From an uncultured Chloroflexota bacterium (GTDB taxonomy: Bacteria; Chloroflexota; Chloroflexia; Chloroflexales; Roseiflexaceae): DNA of 10,246 nt. A program made the translations under genes and the position numbers. Under the pieces are notes generated by a model. That model worked only from the letters and a program-made list of their open reading frames with translations, was not told the DNA's origin and searched no databases. The stretch is taken from assembly GCA_937876225.1 (NCBI GenBank), contig CALFIC010000172.1, positions 1 to 10,246 on the forward strand. The letters are read 5' to 3'. Numbering within the stretch: the first letter of the stretch is position 1; every line of letters starts with the position of its first letter. Positions 6,774 to 10,246 of this stretch are shown piece by piece.

Positions 6774-7451
6774 ATGCATATGACGTTTTTGCAGTTACAC
6801 ACCAACAATCTGCCCGCACTCCAGGCATTCTATTCATCACTCGGATTTACCGTCACCGCCCACGAGGAATACATCGATATCCCGATTGGCACAACACTCC
6901 TGCGCTTCCACGCCGACGATACCCCCCTGCGCGGCGGCTACCACTTTGCCATCAATGTGGCAGTGAGTGATATCGCCATCGTACGTGAGTGGCTGAGTAA
7001 GCATACCCCGATTATCCACAGCGCCCAAGGTGCGACGATTTTTCAGTTCGACGAATGGCAGGCCCACGCGATTTATTGCTATGACCCCGACCACAATATC
7101 GTCGAATTCATCCTGCGCCGCGAGATCGTCAGCCACACCCAATCCTCATTCCACGCGACGGATAGCCTGTGTATCAGCGAAATCGGGCTTGCCTGCACTG
7201 ATGTGCCAGCCACTATCGCTCAGTTCCGTAATTCCGTCGCCATCCCTGATTTTTTCTCGCACAACGACGAATTTTGGCCGATTGGTGACAACCATGGACT
7301 ATTTATCATGGTGCGATCACCACGCCTGTGGTACCCCGATACCGCCATCCCCGCCGCCCTGCTGCCTGTCACCGTCAAATTCCACACTGCGCCGAACCAA
7401 CATTGGCAACTCGACGGCTACCCGTACCGCATCACCGCATCTGTGGACTAA
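6774..7451 (+). CDS. Glyoxalase/bleomycin-resistance (VOC) superfamily protein
   Basis: The ATG at 6774 lies 8 nt after AAAGGA (6760-6765). In-frame alternatives are an ATG at 6765 inside that site, an ATG at 6780, and a GTG at 6720 that would run through the upstream hairpin. The protein has 225 residues. Residues 4-114 form one full VOC module: MTFLQLHTNNLPALQAFYSS as the opening strand and helix, GYHFAINVAVSDI in the middle, and the typical closing YDPDHNIVEFI. Possible metal ligands are His9, His57 and Glu111. Residues 132-182 (CISEIGLACTDVPATIAQF, then FWPIGDNHGLFIMV) look like half of a second module, so the fold may be one and a half or two shortened modules. VOC proteins include lyases, dioxygenases, isomerases and drug-binding proteins; the reaction here is unknown. 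Probably cotranscribed with the dehydrogenase. Cytoplasmic. Confidence 0.83.
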   Translation: MHMTFLQLHTNNLPALQAFYSSLGFTVTAHEEYIDIPIGTTLLRFHADDTPLRGGYHFAINVAVSDIAIVREWLSKHTPIIHSAQGATIFQFDEWQAHAIYCYDPDHNIVEFILRREIVSHTQSSFHATDSLCISEIGLACTDVPATIAQFRNSVAIPDFFSHNDEFWPIGDNHGLFIMVRSPRLWYPDTAIPAALLPVTVKFHTAPNQHWQLDGYPYRITASVD

Positions 7452-7500
7452 CAGGTAAATCGCTCATTTGCGGCCCCCCCTAACCCAAACCACGTTCTTA

Positions 7501-7544
7501 TACACCCATTGACTTGCTCCGCCGCAGGTCAATGGGTTTGTGTA
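7501..7544 (+). terminator. Hairpin downstream of the VOC gene
   Basis: CCCATTGACTTG (7505-7516) pairs with CAGGTCAATGGG (7525-7536) with one G-U pair. TACAC and GTGTA on the flanks add a lower stem across a small bulge. Only three T follow the main stem, so termination efficiency is uncertain. It is the first strong structure 50 bp after the VOC stop codon. Confidence 0.5.
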
Positions 7545-7827
7545 GCTCCGCTCCATTGCGGCAATTCACACGTATCTATTTATGACAACCCTCATTGCAT
7601 TATGAGAGAGATTATTTTTACAAAAAATATGGACAAAACAATGACAAAACATTAACAAGGTCTATAAAAAATGTGCAGCTTATTTTGTAATTATGCGTTT
7701 TTTGATGTGAATCAACAAAAAAACACTTCCATCACAATTAAATGAAAGTATTCTCAGTATAACGTTTTTTGTCGTTTTTGTGATTTTTTCAAATTTAATT
7801 TTTAGCTGTAATTTTTTATCATTAAAA
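7545..7827. other. AT-rich non-coding stretch
   Basis: This stretch sits between the hairpin after the VOC gene and the likely promoter of the membrane-protein gene. It is much richer in A and T than the flanking genes and full of A and T runs. I see no reading frame with coding character, no repeat family and no structured RNA in it. It may hold upstream regulatory sites. Confidence 0.4.
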
Positions 7828-7852
7828 TATAATCTATTTGTGAATAATCACA
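7828..7852 (+). promoter_or_regulatory. Likely -10 element and start-site palindrome ahead of the membrane-protein leader
   Basis: TATAAT at 7828-7833 is a consensus -10, but the bases 16-18 bp upstream are a poor -35. The palindrome TGTGA-ATAA-TCACA (7839-7852) covers the expected start of transcription near 7840. It could be an operator or the first RNA hairpin. The position fits a regulated start for the leader that contains the terminator at 7873-7907. Confidence 0.4.
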
Positions 7853-7872
7853 CACAATATTCTCATTCAAGC

Positions 7873-7907
7873 CACTACAATAACTCATGTAGTGTTTTTT
7901 GTTTTTT
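7873..7907 (+). terminator. Intrinsic terminator in the leader of the membrane-protein gene
   Basis: CACTACA (7873-7879) pairs perfectly with TGTAGTG (7888-7894) around an 8-nt loop, followed by TTTTTTGTTTTTT (7895-7907). This is a textbook intrinsic terminator on the plus strand. It lies 420 bp beyond the VOC gene and only 50 bp before the membrane-protein gene. It either backs up termination from upstream, ends a short RNA starting near 7840, or acts as an attenuator. Confidence 0.65.
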
Positions 7908-7924
7908 GTTATCATCGACATTGT

Positions 7925-7948
7925 TCTGAATAAGTTGTTCAGATTTTT
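7925..7948 (+). other. Weak second hairpin with T-run just before the membrane-protein start
   Basis: TCTGAA (7925-7930) pairs with TTCAGA (7938-7943) and is followed by five T (7944-7948). The stem is short and AT-rich, so it would be weak on its own. It ends 9 bp before the ATG at 7958. Confidence 0.3.
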
Positions 7949-7957
7949 ACTACACAG

Positions 7958-8389
7958 ATGGGATTTATGAAAAAACCGAATATGTGGTCGTTGATTGGAA
8001 TTGCCTTGTTGGTCATCATTGGTGGCATTCACTTGATTGATGCACCGGATTCTTTTGGTGATGCGCCATACAAAGGGGTACTCTTTGTGCTAAACGGGGT
8101 AGGAGCCTTGTTGGCCAGTGGGTTGATTTTGCGTAATCGTAACACGGCTGGCTGGTGGTTAGGGATGGCTGTCGCTGCGGGTGCGATTGTCGGCTATGTA
8201 ATAAGTCGTACCGTCGGATTGCCTGGTCTCGAGGCCGAGCCCGATGCATGGTTCGAGGCAATGGGTATTACCTCGGTCATCTGTGAAGTTGCCTTTATCG
8301 CCATCGGTGCCTGGATGACCTTACAGCAACCCGCTGCCAAAATCAGCAACCGCATTCCCGGCAACACGCCCCTCAATAATCAACGCTAA
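7958..8389 (+). CDS. Small four-helix integral membrane protein of unknown function
   Basis: This is a 143-residue protein if started at the ATG at 7958. A second in-frame ATG at 7967 (MKKPNMWS) gives an equally natural N-terminus. Neither has a good ribosome binding site; GGGA at 7960-7963 is only 3 nt before the second ATG. Four hydrophobic segments are visible: about residues 10-27 (WSLIGIALLVIIGGIHLI), 38-58 (YKGVLFVLNGVGALLASGLI), 66-87 (GWWLGMAVAAGAIVGYVISR) and 99-122 (WFEAMGITSVICEVAFIAIG). The loop SRTVGLPGLEAEPD between helices 3 and 4 resembles small four-helix membrane proteins I have seen in Actinobacteria and Chloroflexota, none with known function. The polar C-terminal tail ends NTPLNNQR. 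It stands alone between the leader structures and a convergent acetyltransferase gene. I cannot assign a role. Confidence 0.82.
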   Translation: MGFMKKPNMWSLIGIALLVIIGGIHLIDAPDSFGDAPYKGVLFVLNGVGALLASGLILRNRNTAGWWLGMAVAAGAIVGYVISRTVGLPGLEAEPDAWFEAMGITSVICEVAFIAIGAWMTLQQPAAKISNRIPGNTPLNNQR

Positions 8390-8422
8390 ATAATCAACGC
8401 GTACTATTTTGTTAAAAATTTC

Positions 8423-8453
8423 CCCTTGCGTACCATAATAGTGTACGCAAGGG
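8423..8453. terminator. Bidirectional terminator between membrane-protein and acetyltransferase genes
   Basis: CCCTTGCGTAC (8423-8433) and GTACGCAAGGG (8443-8453) form an 11-bp perfect stem with a 9-nt loop. On the minus strand the stem is followed by GAAATTTTT, a usable U-tract. On the plus strand it is followed by ATTATTT, a weaker one. It sits 5 bp from the stop codon of the convergent acetyltransferase gene and serves both genes. Confidence 0.7.
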
Positions 8454-8458
8454 ATTAT

Positions 8459-9208
8459 TTATGGCGTAAACACATGGGTCGTCGCCAATGCCTGATAACC
8501 CACGCGCTGATACAACGGCACCGCTGTTTGGGAGGCCAACAACGTGCTCCATTGCATACCAGCGCAGGCGTCTTCATTGAGCATATGCTGCATCAATGCT
8601 AGCGCCAATCCCTGACGACGGTAGGCAGGTGCCGTATAGATCATACTCACATAACTACAGCCACTTGCCATCTGGAGCGAACGCCCCCGCGCCACGAGTT
8701 GCTCATCCACAAACACCGCATAATGCCCCATGGCAGGCACAAATACATTGAGCGGGTGTAGCCAGGTTGCCCCTTCGGGATCCAATGCATTCCACGATTG
8801 CACATCAGCCCGGGTGGCGCGGCGTACTGCATATGCAGGCGATACAGGATTACGGCGTTGCAAATCACACGCCATCAACACCTCGCTATAAGCATGGTGC
8901 AACCCGAGGGCAGTATAGTGCGCCACACAATCTGGGCGGTCATCGAGTATGGTAATGTATTGATTAGCGATGGGGGGAACTGATTTTATGGCTGCGACCG
9001 CCACACTTGGCGCACAATTAGCCACATAAAAATCATCACACGGCACAGGTGAATCGATTTGATAGGCCACACGCACGCCTTGAATTGGGGCACATGACAA
9101 TGGCATCGCCACTTGTTGCACAAACGGTACGCCCACATACCCTGCAATCGTGGCCTGCCATGCGGTATCTATAATATGCATACCACGCCCCAATTCAATT
9201 AATACCAT
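8459..9208 (-). CDS. GNAT family N-acetyltransferase
   Basis: This is a 249-residue protein from the ATG at 9208. An in-frame ATG at 9181 is preceded by TTGGGG and is a fair alternative, since no ribosome binding site is visible before 9208. The C-terminal half, about 127-247, is a GNAT domain. VSMIYTAPAYRRQGLALALM at 187-206 is the acetyl-CoA pyrophosphate-binding motif A, with Arg197, Gly200 and Ala202 in the R-x-x-G-x-A pattern. SQTAVPLYQRVGYQ at 226-239 is motif B. The N-terminal half has its own motif-B-like end (VAHYTALGLHHAYSEVLMAC at 95-114) but no motif A, so it may be a degenerate first GNAT lobe. GNAT enzymes transfer acetyl from acetyl-CoA to amines on small molecules or proteins; the acceptor is unknown. 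It is downstream of the second TetR gene on the same strand, with a terminator between them. Confidence 0.85.
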   Translation of the reverse strand: MVLIELGRGMHIIDTAWQATIAGYVGVPFVQQVAMPLSCAPIQGVRVAYQIDSPVPCDDFYVANCAPSVAVAAIKSVPPIANQYITILDDRPDCVAHYTALGLHHAYSEVLMACDLQRRNPVSPAYAVRRATRADVQSWNALDPEGATWLHPLNVFVPAMGHYAVFVDEQLVARGRSLQMASGCSYVSMIYTAPAYRRQGLALALMQHMLNEDACAGMQWSTLLASQTAVPLYQRVGYQALATTHVFTP

Positions 9209-9228
9209 CAGTACATAAACTTTATCAC

Positions 9229-9263
9229 AAAAAACCGGCAGTTGCGGTGTGCATCTACCGGTT
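9229..9263 (-). terminator. Intrinsic terminator of the second TetR gene
   Basis: On the minus strand AACCGGTAG (9263-9255) pairs with CTGCCGGTT (9241-9233) with one G-U pair, and TGC/GCA can pair inside the loop. The T-run is at 9234-9229, partly within the base of the stem. It starts 24 bp after the TetR stop codon and separates that gene from the acetyltransferase gene. Confidence 0.65.
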
Positions 9264-9286
9264 GATAGCTCTTATAAAGATTGTGC

Positions 9287-9937
9287 TTACGCTGCAATCC
9301 CCCGCATCATCACCTCACAGGCATTGGTGTATACAATACGTGCCGAGCAGGAAAATTCTAACTCAAATGATTCACTCGACATCGTCAATTTGCGCTCTAA
9401 TCCGCGAATCACCGTATTGAACATCGCACTTATCGTCGTTGGTTCAAGATAATTAAGCAGTGATCCATCACTGATACCAATCCGTACCAACATCATCCAA
9501 ATATCTTCATTCACATTCCCGCTACGGTTTAATTCCTGAATCTGCTCACTATCTTTAATATTTGCATATACCGTATCAAATTGCACAAAATATCGAGCTC
9601 GATCGGGAAAAAGAAAAAAATAATCACGATGTGCCGTCAATACAACTTGTATACGCTGTATCGCTGACAATAATTCATTATTGGCCTCAATCGGGAGCGA
9701 TTCATAAAACAAATCAACATACTGTTTTTGTACAGCCCATGCGATTTCAAGACGATTGGCAAAATAACGATAAATTGTTGCCCGGGTCACGGTTGCCGCA
9801 TCAGCGATGTCAGCGATGGTGACCGATTCAATGCCATCACGATGAAATAACAGCTCAGCGACTGCAATAATATACCCTCGCTGACGTTCGCGATGGCTAT
9901 GATACCCACGCACACTTTTGATCTCATTTGCATTCAT
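9287..9937 (-). CDS. TetR/AcrR family transcriptional regulator
   Basis: This is a 216-residue protein. The ATG at 9937 is preceded by GTGGAG placed about 6 nt upstream on the minus strand. The N-terminal domain is a clear TetR HTH: RGYIIAVAELLFHRDGIESV at about 20-39, then IADIADAATVTRATIYRYFANRLEI at about 41-65. The remaining 150 residues (FFLFPDRARYFVQFDTVYAN at 107-126, ISAMFNTVIRGLERKL at 169-184) are the helical ligand and dimer domain, with no close resemblance to the first TetR or to a named subfamily. A strong promoter with an inverted repeat in its spacer lies about 65 bp upstream, so autorepression is likely. The gene is somewhat richer in A and T than most others here. No divergent target gene is complete in the window, so its regulon is unknown. 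Confidence 0.92.
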   Translation of the reverse strand: MNANEIKSVRGYHSHRERQRGYIIAVAELLFHRDGIESVTIADIADAATVTRATIYRYFANRLEIAWAVQKQYVDLFYESLPIEANNELLSAIQRIQVVLTAHRDYFFLFPDRARYFVQFDTVYANIKDSEQIQELNRSGNVNEDIWMMLVRIGISDGSLLNYLEPTTISAMFNTVIRGLERKLTMSSESFELEFSCSARIVYTNACEVMMRGIAA

Positions 9938-9964
9938 CTTTTACTCCACACCATAGAATTTTGC

Positions 9965-9981
9965 ACAATATATATTATTGT
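9965..9981. promoter_or_regulatory. Second inverted repeat in the leader of the second TetR gene
   Basis: ACAATA (9965-9970) and TATTGT (9976-9981) are a perfect inverted repeat around TATAT. It lies in the transcribed leader, about 28 bp before the start codon. It differs in sequence from the repeat over the promoter and could be an accessory operator, an RNA hairpin or chance. Confidence 0.3.
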
Positions 9982-10005
9982 ATTTTTTCTATCAGCGTAT
10001 GTTCA

Positions 10006-10034
10006 TATATACTCTATTTCAGTATATCTGTCAA
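10006..10034 (-). promoter_or_regulatory. Near-consensus promoter of the second TetR gene
   Basis: On the minus strand a consensus -35 TTGACA (10034-10029), a 17-bp spacer and a -10 TATATA (10011-10006) are present. Transcription would start near 9999, with a leader of about 60 nt. It is the best sigma70-type promoter in the window. Confidence 0.7.
10007..10027. promoter_or_regulatory. Candidate operator overlapping the second TetR promoter
   Basis: ATATACT (10007-10013) and AGTATAT (10021-10027) form a perfect 7-bp inverted repeat with a 7-bp spacer. It covers the -10 element and nearly all of the -10/-35 spacer. Size and position fit a TetR autorepression site, although AT-rich DNA yields such repeats easily. 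Confidence 0.45.
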
Positions 10035-10060
10035 CATTTTTAATTCATTCTAAATACTAA

Positions 10061-10207
10061 TTACATATATATAATAAATTTATATTGCCATTATTTGAAA
10101 ATGATAAAAAACAAGATCGCGAAATCGCCTCGATCAAAGAAGAAAATGAACTGCTTAAGTCTGAGCTTTGCAAAAAAGACTCTAGCTACGCATTTTGTAA
10201 AAAATAG
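10061..10207 (+). pseudogene. Orphan C-terminal fragment resembling the tail of an S74-chaperone/tail-fiber-type protein
   Basis: One frame is open from a TAA at 10058-10060 to a TAG at 10205-10207 (48 codons). From about 10085 the translation reads LPLFENDKKQDREIASIKEE, then NELLKSELCKKDSSYAFCKK. It has heptad-like leucine and isoleucine spacing (a short coiled coil) and ends in LCKKDSSYAFC. From memory, tail-fiber-domain proteins with an S74-type intramolecular chaperone often end with a coiled coil followed by LCxKDxxAPFC; this match is recalled, not searched. There is no ATG; TTG at 10085 could serve as start but has no ribosome binding site. Base composition rises sharply at about 10113 compared with the AT-rich flank. 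It is therefore most likely the 3' remnant of a larger gene, less likely a small 40-residue protein. Too short for certainty. Confidence 0.45.
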
Positions 10208-10231
10208 TTTAAGTAAAAAATATTTATATTT

Positions 10232-10246
10232 GTCTCAATCTGAGAC
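10232..10246 (+). other. Inverted repeat at the right edge
   Basis: GTCTCA (10232-10237) and TGAGAC (10241-10246) pair around ATC, 24 bp after the stop of the orphan fragment. It may be the stem of a terminator whose T-run lies beyond the window edge. Confidence 0.35.

Noticed and set aside
6089..6808. Open frame on the minus strand (239 codons) opposite the dehydrogenase and the start of the VOC gene
   Set aside because: It spans two real plus-strand genes and their gap, is low in complexity (many D and G) and has no known motif.
7802..8032. Minus-strand 76-codon frame across the membrane-protein start
   Set aside because: It overlaps the terminator-like hairpins and the start of a convincing membrane protein gene on the other strand, and its translation has no coding character.
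1..10246. CRISPR array, tRNA or insertion sequence
   Set aside because: No regularly spaced direct repeats, no cloverleaf-like segments and no transposase or terminal inverted repeats with target duplications were seen.

Overview
The window looks like chromosomal DNA from a free-living bacterium of about 50% GC with strongly AT-rich intergenic gaps. The best guess is a filamentous Chloroflexota such as Herpetosiphon. This rests on gene style (CBM-like fusion enzymes, an FtsX-type ABC permease, two TetR repressors, frequent GTG starts) and on overall composition. There is no rRNA or marker gene to prove it. No phage, transposase, CRISPR array or tRNA was seen.

Layout from left to right. (1) 1-431, minus: the N-terminal 143 residues of an FtsX/MacB-type ABC permease that runs off the left edge. 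(2) 432-561: a compact divergent control region with two promoters and two related 20-bp operator palindromes. (3) 562-1200, plus: a TetR repressor with an AefR-like C-terminal half, followed by an alpha/beta hydrolase (1266-2078). (4) 2075-2108: a symmetric hairpin that ends the hydrolase and the convergent ATP-grasp ligase of the D-Ala-D-Ala ligase type (2108-3178, minus). (5) 3402-5501, minus: a 699-residue ADP-ribosylglycohydrolase-family enzyme with a C-terminal beta-sandwich extension. It is separated from the ligase by a 20-bp-stem hairpin and a separate sigma70-like promoter. (6) 5666-6715, plus: a zinc-dependent sugar-alcohol/threonine-type dehydrogenase, divergent from the glycohydrolase, followed by a glyoxalase/VOC-fold protein (6774-7451) across a 58-bp gap that contains a hairpin. 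(7) 7452-7957: an AT-rich region with two terminator-type hairpins and a good -10 element. It leads into a four-helix membrane protein (7958-8389). (8) 8459-9208, minus: a GNAT acetyltransferase, convergent with the membrane protein, with a shared terminator hairpin. (9) 9287-9937, minus: a second TetR regulator with its own terminator and a near-consensus promoter overlapped by an inverted repeat. (10) 9938-10246: AT-rich DNA with a short orphan reading frame that resembles the extreme C-terminus of a tail-fiber/S74-chaperone-type protein.

The first TetR very probably controls both itself and the divergent ABC transporter. The glycohydrolase, dehydrogenase and VOC genes share one divergent promoter region and may belong to one catabolic or detoxification theme, but no defined pathway can be read from them. 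The second TetR has no obvious target in the window other than itself. I see no convincing new multi-gene system. The most unusual items are the glycohydrolase fusion, the leader in front of the membrane protein, and the orphan C-terminal fragment.
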